64,000 nucleotides of DNA from Epiperipatus broadwayi (taxonomy: Eukaryota > Onychophora > Udeonychophora > Euonychophora > Peripatidae): positions 526,208-590,207 of the forward strand of contig JAQFVV010000207.1 in the NCBI GenBank assembly GCA_028023455.1, read 5' to 3'. The position numbers and the translations under genes are program-made. The notes under the pieces are model-generated. The model worked only from the letters and a program-made list of their open reading frames with translations, was not told the DNA's origin and made no database searches. How positions within the stretch are numbered: the stretch's first letter is position 1; every line of letters begins with the position of its first letter. Positions 11,633-23,469 of the stretch are shown here, piece after piece.

Positions 11633-13700
11633 CAGTGCTTCTTAAACTTTTTTCATTCATGATCCCTTTTTTATCATCGAGATTTTTTCACGAACCCAGA
11701 TATTAAATATAAAATAGAAACAGAAATAAATATTTCCATAAATAATTTATTTCTTTGGTAAACAATATACATAAGAAAATAAGTAGTTTTAGGATTCGTT
11801 TTAAGTATACAAAAATTAATAAAAGAAAATTACATTTTAATGATACGGATGTGCTTGTTTTTTGCTGCATAACAAATTAGGTCTTGGTGAAATATTTGAT
11901 ACTGCTGGACGTAAAGCATCTTCAATGTTTTTCAGCGTTGAACGATATTTGTTATTTAATATACATTAAAGCTGAAAAAGTCATTTCACATAAGTATGTG
12001 GTGCTGAATGGCAGAATAACATTTAATGCCATTTCAGAATTTGTGGGAAATTCAGTCCTAGTTCTGATCCAGAATTCAGTCAAGAATTTTGGTGGAAAGT
12101 CAAGTTTTAAGTTTGAGTCGCTCTATAATTCAACAAATTGCTCTTGGGCTTTATATGGCAGGTGATTAATCTCATTAATGTCAATCAAAAATGGTCTTCA
12201 AATCCAAGTTTTTGAAATCTAAATTTGATGTAAAGTATTTTGCAAAACTATGTTTCTAGGGTTTTTAAGTTATCTATAATAATTTTTGCAATTAAAGTTT
12301 TACAATTATTTTTTTTTTCAATTATAAAATTGTCATAGTTGAAAACTTTTACAATGAATCATTTGCCATCCTATTCTTCCAAATGTTGGTCTTTTTAATA
12401 AAACCTTCAATTTTCTCATTTGAAGTATAAAAATATTGCTATTTTTGTCTTGAAGAGACAAGTTAAGATCATTTAGTTTCTCAAAAATATCAGACAAAAG
12501 TCATTTTGAAAAAGATCAGCAGGATCAGATTTTTGTTGGGTTAAAAATACAATAATTTCTTTTAATAACAATAATCTTAAACTTCCTCTTTCTTTACATC
12601 CATCTTACTTCTGCATGTAATAATAAATTTTTGTATGCAGAGTCCATCTCTTTAAAAAGGTTTGAAAATAAACGTCTGTTAAGGGCAATAAAGTTTATAA
12701 ATTTTGACAGCATCCTGAAGCACATCGTTCAATTCTGTTGCTAATTTTTTTGCTGTAGGGGCCTCTCAATGGATCAGGCAGTGTGTAAAAGTTACATGAT
12801 TATTACCAGAAGCTTTAACAAATGATTTAAAAGACCAATATTTTCTCCATCATTGCTTTGAACCATCTGCGCATACTTCAAAGCAATTTTTCCATTCTAA
12901 AGCTTCAGTTTTAAAAAATTTATCTACTTTATTATATATGTCTTCCCCTCTTGTATGTTCTTCCAATGAACGACAAAATAACAATTATTCCTCAATGTTT
13001 TCTTTATAAATGTATCTGACATATACTAATAATTGAACTATTTTGGAAATATCAGTTGTTTCATCCAACTGAATTATAAATATTGATTTCTCCTTTTAAA
13101 TATAGTAATAAGTTGCTCAAATTGGTCATTGCTAATTTCAGAAATTCTATTAGTGACAGTCTCATTTCAGGAATTTTTCCGAATTTCATCACCATATTTA
13201 TTTCAGTGAAGTATTTCTACCATTTTAATAGCAACAGGTAATCTTTTCCAATGGTATATGGTTTTTTATTTTTAGCAATCAGATATGAAACTTCATATAA
13301 TGTGAGTAAATACTTTTCATTAACAGTTATAAATTTTTCAAAATATTGTTTTTCTTTATTTGAAGTTTTTAACAGTCGTTCGAAATATTCTTTTGAATTA
13401 TTGACATATGAAGGATGCTTGGATTCAAAATGCCTTTTTAATTTTGATGGTTTCATACTCTCCATAGATAAAACATTATTGCAAATTAAACAAAGAGGTT
13501 GTTCATTACCATCATAGTTGTTGAAAGTAAAGCCAAATTGGAGAAATGTCTCGTCATATTTTCTTTTTCGTATATTAGATGTCTCTGATTATAAGATCCT
13601 GCTTGAAGAGACTTTGTAGTATTGCCATCTGCATCATTAACTTTGGTACTAAAGTTCAACCATTTATCCATGGGTAATAAGTATTTTTATTCCAAAATAT
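11633..13700 (-). mobile_element. Degraded hAT-Buster-type DNA transposon (ZBED5/FAM200-like)
   Basis: The left end at 11633 starts CAGTGCTTCTTAAACTTTTT, a typical hAT (Buster/Charlie type) terminal inverted repeat, followed by a 'CATTCATGATCCC' segment common in this group. The interior is a readable but broken hAT transposase on the minus strand. I could not find a clear matching terminal repeat or 8-bp target duplication on the right, so the right boundary (about 13700) is set by the N-terminal end of the transposase reading. Confidence 0.8.
11830..13671 (-). pseudogene. hAT-Buster / ZBED5-like transposase relic
   Basis: The gene reads 13671 to about 11830. The start gives 'MDKWLNFSTKV'. 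Next comes an open 82-codon stretch (13465-13217) with the BED-zinc-finger tail 'MKPSKLKRHFESKHPS' and, further on, 'YEVSYLIAKNKKPYTIG', both hallmarks of ZBED5/FAM200-like proteins. Further down, in changing frames, are 'CFEVCADGS' (about 12880, the catalytic Asp region), a 'LNDVLQDAVKI' block (about 12720), 'SDIFEKLNDLNLSLQDK' (about 12480) and a C-terminal 'KYRSTLKNIEDALRP' (about 11940). The block order matches a full-length Buster transposase, but many stops and frameshifts make it dead. A few such genes were domesticated in vertebrates; nothing here suggests that. Confidence 0.88.
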
Positions 13701-13749
13701 AAATAAAATAACGATACTTATTAATTAGTAGAGACACCAAGTGGCAGCT

Positions 13750-15285
13750 GTGATTTTTGATTAATTATACAAAGCATATTTACTCCCATATGTTCTATTT
13801 TTTAATATATCAATAAATCAATTATAAATTATGTGTTAAGTTTAAAAAATATGAATATGTTTTTATTTGTTAATAAATAAATGAAAGTAAGTTTCAAATA
13901 AAAAATAATTTTTTATAATTACTAATAGGATGATAAATTTTGAATAAAAAAGTGAAAAAAAAAGTTTACAGACATTTTTATATATAAAAAATAACATCTT
14001 TCATAATATTTATTCAAATAAATACTAACCTTAGTCGAATAAAACAGTAAAATACAATATATTGTTCTTGCGATGTGGACACTTGTTGAAATGAAACCGA
14101 AACAAATAACTTTACCGGAAATGCATTATATAATCACGGTAGCACCAACCTTATTCTCACCACTGCAGCATATATTTTGATTCTGAAATAACTTATATGC
14201 TGAAATGGCAATACCACATCGCTATTGTTATTTTTCAATATGTAAATATAATTTACAGCTCAACTTGGCCAACATTGCAATTTTATAATTTCGCTGTGCA
14301 GAAAATGTAATATAAACTGATCATCATATTTCCAGTAGTAATTCATTTCTGTCAATGTGTAATTTTCTTTTTCAAAAACACATTGATCATTACCTTAGAT
14401 GTTTTTTTAACATTTATCTTTAGTCTTCCTTTCTTGTTTAGTTTACTGTCATTTCTTGAAGTTATGGAATATTTTCAAAAACAATCCTATCATTTGCAAA
14501 ATCTAGATGATTTATTTAATCTCAATTTTCTTTTATCCTTTCATTGTTACCCATAAAATGCTTCCTATAAAACTGCTATCAAAAGCACTTTCCTATACAA
14601 AATATTTCAATCATGTAATCTAATTATTGCTACTTAATTTTAATAAATATTTTTCAGTATTTGACACTGACTTGGATCTGGGTTTTGATGTTCCAAAGCT
14701 TTAATGAATGCATATATAGTTATGGAATTGAATGCCTTTTGAAATTTACAAGCCTAGAGTCATAATGTCAACTCATACTTATTAATCTTTTATTTAACAT
14801 AGAAATTAGTTGTTTGTTTAGGATAAATATTTTAATCACTTTTTAACATTTCTATCAAATGGATTTAGTTAAAAATTGATAATAATGTAATATGGCAATG
14901 AAATATTTCAGGATGGTCCAGTTCTTTTATTTAATGTAATAGTGTTGGTAAACAGAATTTCAAACACTAATATTGTTCAATAAGTTTTAAGTGATGCACA
15001 TGAGAGAATAGTATATTTTTTATTCTTGTATTTTTAGAAAACCGTCCAATGAAAAATGTTAAAAATCAATTAAAATTGAAATAATAATCTGTTTCTCTTA
15101 GTTGTAGAAGTTATTTTTTTAAAATGAATGTAATTTTATTTTATTTTAACTGTAAAAGTTGCTTTTCAGAAAGAAATAATATTGGAATCAATTTTTTATG
15201 CACACAAATTTTCTTTAAAATATTACATATATTGCCGGTTTTACTTTTCATTTTAAATAATATATATCCATCACTTTAAAATTAT
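13750..15285. other. AT-rich stretch, nothing recognised
   Basis: No ORF with a recognisable domain and no clear repeat. It may contain the far end of the hAT element and the 5' part of the RTE-like LINE split by it, but I could not read either. Confidence 0.4.
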
Positions 15286-17924
15286 AAAATAATAATAAAT
15301 AAATATGCTACATACATATAAATAAGTGAAGTTTTTAAATAAAATTTTATAGCTTTATATGATAAATAATATTTTGGGTGTGACAAGAATCTCGGCCTCA
15401 GGGTGGTCTTTAAGCATTCCATCATCAGATTTTCTATTGGATGGACGGTTGAAAAATTGGAGTGTGGAGAAGATTGAAGCCTGTCCATTAAAGTATAAAG
15501 ATTGGCTATCTTAATATATATCTGAGCACTTATAGCATATATGTGTAGAGACGGTAATCTGGACCAACTGATGATTGCTAGTTTAGCATGAAATACGTAT
15601 ATTGGTGATTATTTATCTTTTCAATATATATGTGTTCAAATGTATCAGTGTTATGAGATAGAGTTGTGGGTCATGTGAAAGTCTGTGCTCATATACTCTA
15701 TATAGTAAATGTTCTATATAAAATATTTATATATTTAAATAATTAAATATTTTATGCTTTGGAAAGAGTAAAGAAATCTCTTTTGTTAATGGCATTGTTA
15801 TTATTGGCTATTATATTTGCCTCTTTTACTTTTCTTTTAATATCATTTCTTTCTGAACAAATAATGCTAGCTTCAGAAGGTTCAAAAATATGATTGGTTG
15901 TAATTTGGTGCTGCCAAAATATTAATTTAGTTTCATCTTTAATTTTAGCTTTATTATACAAATACTTGTGTTGATATACCCTATTGGCAATATTAGCATG
16001 TGTTTCATATATATATTGTAACGGAATATATGCCGTTACATTATTTTAAAATGAAAATAAAAAGATCGTAAATAAAATTTGATTTATTAAAAAGAAAAAA
16101 AAAACTTAAAAAACTGAAAATTAAAAGTTGTTTAATATATATAGATCGCATGATGGACAACTTTAAAAACTTTTAAAAAAATAAAAATATTTGAAAGTAA
16201 TTTTTTTTTGTAAAAAGTAAAGATATAAAGATTGATATTTTAAAAATAGAAATAATGTTGATTTCTATAGTCTTAGAAAATGGAAATGATTGTCTTATTA
16301 ATTAAATGATTGTTCAAAAGCAAACTACCTCGTGAGGCATGTAAAATAAATTAAATGGTCAGATAAGAGAATACAAAGGAATTAAATGACCAATCCAAAC
16401 ACGAAAATAACCACTGAAACACGAATGGATTAGTGACGTCTTGCTCGTTGAATCTCAAGATCTAATGATAAGAGACTAATAAAAATATAAAAGCCAAATT
16501 ATTATTATAATTGTTATCTGAGAGCTGACTATGAATAGATCGTTATAACTAGCTATATTGCAGATTTTCACGATGTGGAAGTCTGCAATAAATTTAATTT
16601 TCCGACAACCAGCTGAGGCCTCTGGATGACAGTTCCTGACCAAATGCATGGCAAGTCGCAGTTTCATTTCAAAGAAGGACAAAATCTACGAAAGTGATCA
16701 CGAAGATGGACTTCTCAATCTATTAAATCCTTAAAGTATGAACTATTGTATCTATCTAATAACTTTCCTAAAATTGCAAGTAATTAATAACTGAAAATAA
16801 GAACTCTTATCTGACTTAAAGAATGCAAATTCAATTATTGATATTTTTTTATGTAAATGTTTAAGCAATCATTTCCAGTTCTTTTTTTGTGTGTATTATA
16901 TTTTAACTAAAAATGTATTAAATTTAAAGTTGTTTATAGACCTTTGATGGATTCTGCTGTTAATTATATTTTGGTTTTCATATTTGATCAAAATATATAG
17001 ACATTCGATAAATAATGATACCTTACGGTGAGTATCGAAATGTATTTATTCGGATGTCTTTTAAGTTATTGGTGACAACGCAAGTATCTTACGTTGAATA
17101 CTATTGGGTTACTTATAAGTTTCCCTCTGCATTGTCGGCATCAATAATTTTGTATTTTGATCATTTATGTTTATTTGAAGTGTTTTTGACCATGGAATCT
17201 ATGTAAGCGATCTATACCCAACATTTTAAAGCAAATCTGTGCGATCTATTGAAAATAGTAATTTAAATTTTTAAAAAAAAAATATTAATGTTAAAATCTA
17301 AAAATAAATTTAATCTTCAATTTTAAATGTGCGTTAATAAAAATCTATTTGTGTGTTAATTACTGGCAGTGGCTTCTTTTGTTTTATTGTTCTAAATATT
17401 TAATATATACTTTGAGAATAGAAGTCTATTGAAACTTATAAATGTTTTAAAATCTCTGCTACTCCCTGAGCTAGTGACATGGGCTAACGACCGGATGCAA
17501 AATTACAAAAAAAAAAATTTTTTTTTTTGACTTACGTATCTGCCTACTTTATAAATTTTTCTAGGTTCAAATGCCTAGATGGCGCCCCGTAGTGCAGTTT
17601 ACGTGAAGTACCTTTCCCCGATCGTTAAAATATATATAGCTTTACAATCTATTTTAGAGCAAACTATTCTATAAATAACTTGGGCAATTGATTCATGATT
17701 AATGCAATCTTTAGAATTATTAATAGATCTATTAATATTAGAAGGATTATGTATACTTATTTGGAAATCATTGGAAAAATTCTTTATTATTTTTGGTGTG
17801 ATATTTTTTTATAAACGGGATAGTTAACAACTTCCTATCATCATATATATATATCAGCTATAAAATTTTATTTAAAAACTTCACTTATTTATATGTATGT
17901 AGCATATTTATTTATTATTATTTT
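15286..17924. mobile_element. 2.64-kb unit bounded by perfect 69-bp inverted repeats, holding a Penelope-like fragment
   Basis: 15286-15354 and 17856-17924 are reverse complements over all 69 bp by my reading (the left arm runs from AAAATAATAATAAATAAATA to ATTTTATAGCT). The sequences inside and outside the arms do not continue the match. On the minus strand the unit contains a PLE GIY-YIG region (15752-15961). Next to the left arm is a short reading with 'DDGMLKDHPEAEILVTPK' (about 15440-15380) that looks like the tail end of the same kind of element. PLEs are known for unusual, sometimes inverted, repeat arrangements. A single element with inverted ends, or two copies joined head-to-head with the second one truncated, are both possible. 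No target duplication was identified. Confidence 0.65.
15752..15961 (-). pseudogene. Penelope-like element, C-terminal GIY-YIG endonuclease fragment
   Basis: The 69-codon reading contains 'DETKLIFWQH', 'ICSERNDIKRKVKEANII' and 'NAINKRDFFTLSKA'. This matches the pattern at the end of PLE proteins: a His-rich stretch, then E-x-N-x2-K-R-x3-E-A-x2-I, then 'IN+RDG..LS'. The Glu in this block belongs to the GIY-YIG nuclease fold. The upstream GIY..YIG motif and the reverse transcriptase are not readable. A related fragment occurs twice, inverted, at 48257-48480. Confidence 0.65.
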
Positions 17925-18420
17925 CATATTAAATAGGAATTATTACAAAAAACATCCAATACTAAAAATTCAAAAATAAATAAAAGTATCTTCTATTGTG
18001 CATTAAAAAGTCAAAAGTAATTGTTTTGTTCATCCAATTGGAATTTTTGTATTTAACTTGAAATAAAAGCTTCAGATATCCAGACATTAATTAATTTAAT
18101 CTCTACTTTTTACAACTAGTGATTGAATTGATTAATTTTTGACACCCACGCTTTTATTTCAAATTAAATATAAAAACTCCCAATTGTGATAGAAGAAACG
18201 TTTTTGCTTTTTATTTAAAAATATATATTTATTGACATAATAAAATTGTACAGATGAATAATAAATACATTTTGTTAATGTTAACTCATCCATTGCATGC
18301 CGTCTGGCTTTTTAGTGCAGTAAATAAAAGAATTTGTAAAATATTTTTTATTTATATTATTTTAGAACTTTTGTCAATTCTCCAACTGGTAGTTGTTTGC
18401 TTATTTTCCTGAAGTATTGC

Positions 18421-18522
18421 TTTTTTTTTTTTTTTCATGTGTTCTAGCATCAGCCAGGAAGCGAACCCGGGACTACTGCTTGTAAGGTGTCTGTGCTGAC
18501 CACTCGACCACCAATGCTTGAC
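18421..18522 (-). mobile_element. tRNA-derived SINE with poly(A) tail
   Basis: Read on the minus strand it begins near 18522 with a tRNA-like head. 'TGGTCGAGTGG' fits the polymerase III A box, about 35 bases later 'GGGTTCGCTTCC' fits the B box, and the segment between resembles an anticodon arm (CTTACAA). The head is followed by 'TGGCTGATGCTAGAACACATG' sequence and a 15-bp A tail (T run 18421-18435 on the plus strand). The 7-base ends can pair in an acceptor-like stem with G-U wobbles, so the source was probably a tRNA gene. Shorter relatives lie at 8644-8727 and 49654-49758. No clean target duplication is visible for this copy. Confidence 0.75.
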
Positions 18523-18739
18523 AAAAATGCTCTTTACTATGAAAGTTTCATTAATTGATCAACTACTTTTATTTCCTAGTTTTATTCTTTTTAAATGGCA
18601 TTTATGCTTAGGAAAAAAGTCATGTTTTTTTCTGGCTCTTTATTTCTGTCCACAAGTGTTTCAATTATTGAATATTATTTTAATGTACTTATATGTGAAA
18701 TATTTTTATGATTTCTACTTTTTGATTCTGTCATCTTAA

Positions 18740-18762
18740 TTTTTTTGTTTTACTTCTATTAG
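18740..18762 (+). promoter_or_regulatory. Candidate 3' splice site just upstream of the piggyBac-like ORF
   Basis: A T-rich tract (TTTTTTTGTTTTACTTCTATT) ending in AG at 18761-18762 lies 14 bases before the ATG at 18777. It has the shape of a polypyrimidine tract plus acceptor and would allow a spliced 5' untranslated exon. In DNA this AT-rich such strings also occur by chance. Confidence 0.3.
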
Positions 18763-18776
18763 ATTCCACGTATGTA

Positions 18777-20480
18777 ATGGCAATGGATTCCGGTTCTGAT
18801 AAAGAATATGTCCCGGAAACTGACTCGGATCGTGAGTCTGAAGATTTTGAAAGTGAAAAGAGTTCACATGAAGAATACTTTCCAAGCATAGATGATTGTG
18901 ATGAAGACAGTGAAGATGATAATGGTGATGATGAAGAAGTGACTAATACTGAGCCATGGAGTGAAGTAGATATGAAAAACATTCCTCTACCTCCTCCAAG
19001 ATTTCCTTTCAAAGAGAAACCAGGTATTACTGTAACTATGCCTCCAGATGCCAAACCTTTAGAGTATTTTGAACTTTTCTTTGATAAAACATTTCTTCAG
19101 AACATTGTCAGAGCAACGAATTTGTATGCTGAGCAATATATAAAAAATTCCGCAAGTAAAACTTATCAACGGCATAGTAAATGGGTACCTACTAATGAAA
19201 AAGAGATGAGATTATTTTTTGTTATATTCATGTTACAAGGGATATTTAAGATGCCATCTCAGAGTTGGTATTGGACTAAACGCAAAATTCTCCAGGTCCC
19301 CATATTTTCTGAATTGATGAAATATAGTAGATATTTTTTGCTGATGAAATTTTTTAATTTTTCTAACTGTGACAACTTAAAGAAATATAAATGTTTAAAT
19401 CTTAAACAGTTTTGTGAAGTAATGGAGCATTTGAGAAAAAGGTTTTGTGATTTATATACCCCGTGTCAAGCTCTTCGTTTAGCTGAAAGCTTGATATTTT
19501 ACAAAGGTCGCTTTGGCTGGAAGAAAAAGACCTGTTTTGGATTGAAATTTTTTGTGCTTTGTGAAATAGAAAGTGGCTATATTTGTAATTTTTTTGTATA
19601 TAATAAAAAAGAAACATTATACAATAAAAAGTATAATGCTCAACCAGTTAGAACTAAAATTGTTCTTAATCTAATGGATAGATTTTTGAATAAAGGTTAC
19701 TGTATCACAATGAATAGTTTTTATATGTCACCACGTCTTGTGGACTTATTTGTAAAAGAAAATACAGACACTTTTGGTACAATAAATAGTGCAGCAAAGG
19801 GTCTTCCAAAAGAATTTAGAAACATTAAATTGAAAAGGAGTGAAATTCAGGCCTTTCAACGTGGAAAAGTTTTGACATTGAAATGGAGAGATGAGAAAAC
19901 AGTCAGTTTTATAAGTACTATTCATGATGCCAATTCAAAAATTTTGAAAACAAGAATGGGAAAAGGTAAAATGAAACCTATTGTTGCTTATGACTATAGC
20001 AACAGTATGGGTGGAATTGATCATAGTGATGAAGAGTTGTCTTATTATATGTTAACTAGACATCGCCAACATAATTATTTTAAAAAACTATTTAGATATT
20101 TCATTGATCAGGCAATCTGGAATTCATATATTTTATATAGTAAAATACCTTTCAAAGACAACATAGACCTCTTGGAATATAGGCGGCAACTTATTTTACA
20201 ATCCATTGAACAATATTCAGATCGTAATCGCAATGTCACCAGAAATTATGCAAAAATTATGCCTTCTTTATTTAGGCTTACTAGTCGGCATTTTCCAACT
20301 CATATACCATCTAATTCTACCAAAAGAGCTCCAATACGAAACTGCGCTGTCTGCTGTTCAAAAAAAAATGAGAATGGAAAGCGCATCAGAAAAGAATCAA
20401 GATATTGGTGTGAAGATTGTCAAGTTGGACTCTGTCTAGTTTCTTGTTTTAAAGTTTATCATACCCAAAAGAATTACTGA
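18777..20480 (+). CDS. piggyBac-like (PGBD-type) transposase-derived protein, catalytic Asp residues partly lost
   Basis: A complete 567-codon ORF, close to the usual piggyBac transposase length. Residues 1-65 are acidic and Ser-rich, as in many PGBD proteins. The transposase core follows (about 95-450) and the C-terminal cysteine-rich domain is intact: C523, C526, C545, C548, C553, C557 and H562. piggyBac enzymes need a set of Asp residues. Here the first, normally in a 'DExLxxFKGR' block, reads 'LAESLIFYKGR' with Ala at 236 (GCT). The second, normally in 'MDNFYTS', reads 'MNSFYMSPRL' with Asn at 313 (AAT). The last two are kept in 'MGGIDHSD' (D415, D418). Each loss is one base away from an Asp codon. 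The loop after FKGR is also shortened. The start was chosen because the upstream ATG at 18774 is followed at once by a stop. No flanking TIR or TTAA pair was recognised. It could be a domesticated, non-cutting PGBD gene or a recently killed transposon. Confidence 0.9.
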   Translation: MAMDSGSDKEYVPETDSDRESEDFESEKSSHEEYFPSIDDCDEDSEDDNGDDEEVTNTEPWSEVDMKNIPLPPPRFPFKEKPGITVTMPPDAKPLEYFELFFDKTFLQNIVRATNLYAEQYIKNSASKTYQRHSKWVPTNEKEMRLFFVIFMLQGIFKMPSQSWYWTKRKILQVPIFSELMKYSRYFLLMKFFNFSNCDNLKKYKCLNLKQFCEVMEHLRKRFCDLYTPCQALRLAESLIFYKGRFGWKKKTCFGLKFFVLCEIESGYICNFFVYNKKETLYNKKYNAQPVRTKIVLNLMDRFLNKGYCITMNSFYMSPRLVDLFVKENTDTFGTINSAAKGLPKEFRNIKLKRSEIQAFQRGKVLTLKWRDEKTVSFISTIHDANSKILKTRMGKGKMKPIVAYDYSNSMGGIDHSDEELSYYMLTRHRQHNYFKKLFRYFIDQAIWNSYILYSKIPFKDNIDLLEYRRQLILQSIEQYSDRNRNVTRNYAKIMPSLFRLTSRHFPTHIPSNSTKRAPIRNCAVCCSKKNENGKRIRKESRYWCEDCQVGLCLVSCFKVYHTQKNY

Positions 20481-22119
20481 AGATATTTAGTACTTATTAT
20501 TTTATAAATTTAATTTTAAATTTATATTATAAAAATTAAATATGTTATTTTTTAAAAAATATAAGTCAGATAAATTATTCAGCTATGGAAAACTGAGAAA
20601 TTACTCGTATATGATCTGCTGTACTATAATCTCTGTATTCCGATTATATGAAATCAATTCAATAGAAATCTTTTTTAAATAATTAAAAATTCAAATTACA
20701 CTTTAAAGTATGCAAAATCTGTAAATTGTATTATTCCATAATTAGTGTTTTGAGGTTCACACTAATTCTTACAATAAAGTTTCTGGAGTAGATCTATTTT
20801 GAAAATTTATGGATTTTTTGGTAAGTTGTTAGAGAAATTAAATAGCAACAAAGTACAAAATTTAACACAACAGTTTTATAAAATTTTCTGTATTACCAGA
20901 TTTTACTTTTCTGTTTTTTATCAGTTTCCTCATCCAAGAAACAATTCAGGAACTTTGTGCTTTAAAATTAATTATTTTTAAGATTAAGCCAATTACGTAA
21001 GGTTTAGTTTAACTTTTGAAAAATAGATATTGCAATAAATAAAATTATCTCATATTTCTGGAAGGAAATTGTATTCTTTAATTCCTAATAAAAATGCTTA
21101 TTTAAATGCCAGATTAACATAATAGATGAATGATAGCAATGTTAAAATTTACATTTATAATAATTTTAGGCTTTCTACAAAATGATTGAACTATCAAAGA
21201 AAAGAAAATATTAAAAGATCGCTGTTAGTATTTACCAACTTGTATGCCTAACAAAGAGAGGAAAAACAAAATATTCTAATAAGGCCTTTGAATTTGTAAG
21301 ACTTAATTTTGTTTCCTCTATTTTAATCTGTATTACTAATAGTGACTTACTGATTCACTTCTAGTTTTTTGTACTGTATCTATTGTAATTGTTGGTCAAA
21401 CATTGTGTTTTAAATGAACTAATTCCCAAAATGATTGCTCGGTGCTGGAATATGGGGGAGGGAACCTACACATTTGAAAGTTGTTTTTATTAACTCGGTT
21501 GGATGCCACCAGATTCTACTAGAGCCTGGAGGATGATTTATTCCCTTTCTATATTATGAAATCAAACAACAGTTGAATAGTTACCATTAAATACCTCTTG
21601 TTACTCTTTCATTTCAGTCTACAACTCTTGCATATCAGCCAAATTATATCTTAACATAGATCAGGAAGTCAAGATCTTCTGATCTTTGTATGGAATGAAA
21701 TCTAATAAAAAATCAAACAGGAGATATTAATTCAATAAATAATGTAATATATTTATCATTATTAGTTAATGATTGTATATTTAACATTGATCTTCCCCTA
21801 AATATTAGAATGAACTGAGCCTTCATTTATGTACTTATTAATGATTACCTTTTTCTAATTACATTACTCTCAATCTTAAATATATTTCCCTTTTCTAATA
21901 TTTATTATCTTGGATTTAATGGATTACATGAATGATATCATGAACACATTACACGTATTAACTTATATCCTACTATATGCATTAATAAAATTATAAAAAA
22001 TTAAATAAATTCACTTTTCTTATTATGGTTACAATGCTTATTTAATTAAAGTTAATCAACAGTCAGGTTTGATTGATTAGTAATCTTCTTCAAAGCTATA
22101 AGATATATATAAATACATG
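20481..22119. other. AT-rich stretch downstream of the piggyBac-like ORF
   Basis: An AATAAA at 20773-20778 could serve as a polyadenylation signal for the ORF ending at 20480. No terminal inverted repeat matching sequence upstream of the ORF could be found. No other gene is recognisable. Confidence 0.4.
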
Positions 22120-22216
22120 AATACATAAATTGCTTATTATATAAACAAACAACATTAACTCATTTTTTATATCTTGTATATATAGACATATCTACCAAAT
22201 ATATATATGCCTCATT
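22120..22216 (+). repeat. Dispersed repeat, copy 1 of 2
   Basis: About 95 bp nearly identical to 26964-27090, starting AATACATAAATTG and ending GCCTCATT. The second copy has about 30 extra bases of AT-rich sequence before the shared end. It is probably a family of short interspersed elements. No TIR was identified. Confidence 0.8.
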
Positions 22217-23188
22217 GAAAAAAAAAAGTTTTACTTAGTTCCAAACATGAAGCAGCCAATTGATTAAACTACATGTCTCATTTATAATTTTTTTTTTTTT
22301 TAAAAAAAAAAAAACCTATCCTATCTTAATATATCTCTATCAAGATAAGTATTTTCGAAATCATTGGTCCTAAATCCTTTATTTTCTTTCTAAATTGAAT
22401 AGCAATCTTGCCATTATTTAAATAATTATTTTTATAACTGGGACATAGCCATCATCCCCCATCTTCCCATACTCTTACTACCTTACACCATCACTCCCCT
22501 CCATTTGTATGTATCTCATTCTCTAGTGCCCTTAACTCTATTTATATATCTTTTAAAATTCCTTTTTTATTTATGAGACATATTTGATTCACATATTTTA
22601 TAAAGAAAAAATTTTACTCACATTTTACATTGTATCCGGCTGTCCTTCAATGTTTGAAACAAAACTAAACACTGGATTATTACATAATACCTCAATGTTT
22701 CTAGTACATAAATATTATTAATTAGTTAGCTCTCTATAAGTTTAGAACCTGCTTGTAAAATTAATTTTATTGATTGCTAATTTGACACTCATGCTTGCTG
22801 ACAATATTTATTAATTATAAGGGCGCCAGTCAACAAGATGAGATCAAACAAGCTATGTAAATAACCCATTCGATCGCCCAAACCCACACACATAGTTACA
22901 TTATTTTGACATCTAACTAACTTTGACCTGACTAAGTACTGGCAAAGATAGTCACAATAAAATTTACTAAAACAGATTATCTTAATTAAAGCACTCTTCC
23001 ATGAACTGATATAACTCAAAAGAGAAGTATTATTTGAATATTAGTGCTGAAGATGGTCATATATTATTCTATTCTTTACAATCCTTGAAATCTATCATTG
23101 TGTCACACATACCGACTTCCACAAGACTATATGATAATCTATCTACTCTATGTTTCTTGGATTCTTTATCGACATGAGGGCATGTAGG

Positions 23189-23466
23189 CCATTGAAGCAT
23201 CTTGCCAACTACATCTGGCTGCTTGGCACTACATAAGGAAGGTCTTCACCTATCTACGATTACTCTAAATGCACATGAGCCATTAAAGCATTACCAACTA
23301 CATCTGGCTGCTTGACAATATATGATTCAGTTTATAAGGGTCTTCATCTATTTACGGTTACTCTAAATACATATGAGTCATTAAAGCATTACCAACTACA
23401 TCTGGCTGCTTTACAACATACGATCCAGTTTGAAGGTCTTCACCATTTACGGCTACTAATAAGGAT
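23189..23466. repeat. Three tandem units of about 90-98 bp
   Basis: Units start at 23189, 23280 and 23378. Each has 'CATT(A/G)AAGCATTACCAACT' followed by 'ACATCTGGCTGCTT', then a variable stretch and 'GGTCTTCA.C.ATTTACG..TACT'. It is a small diverged minisatellite. No coding function is suggested. Confidence 0.85.
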
Positions 23467-23469
23467 ATC

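Noticed and set aside
18000-21000. piggyBac terminal repeats with TTAA duplications around the 567-codon ORF
   Set aside because: TTAA is too frequent in this AT-rich DNA to be informative, and I found no matching inverted pair on the two sides by eye.
23189-23466. CRISPR-like array
   Set aside because: There are only three diverged units of about 90 bp without short uniform repeats or unique spacers, and the DNA is eukaryotic.
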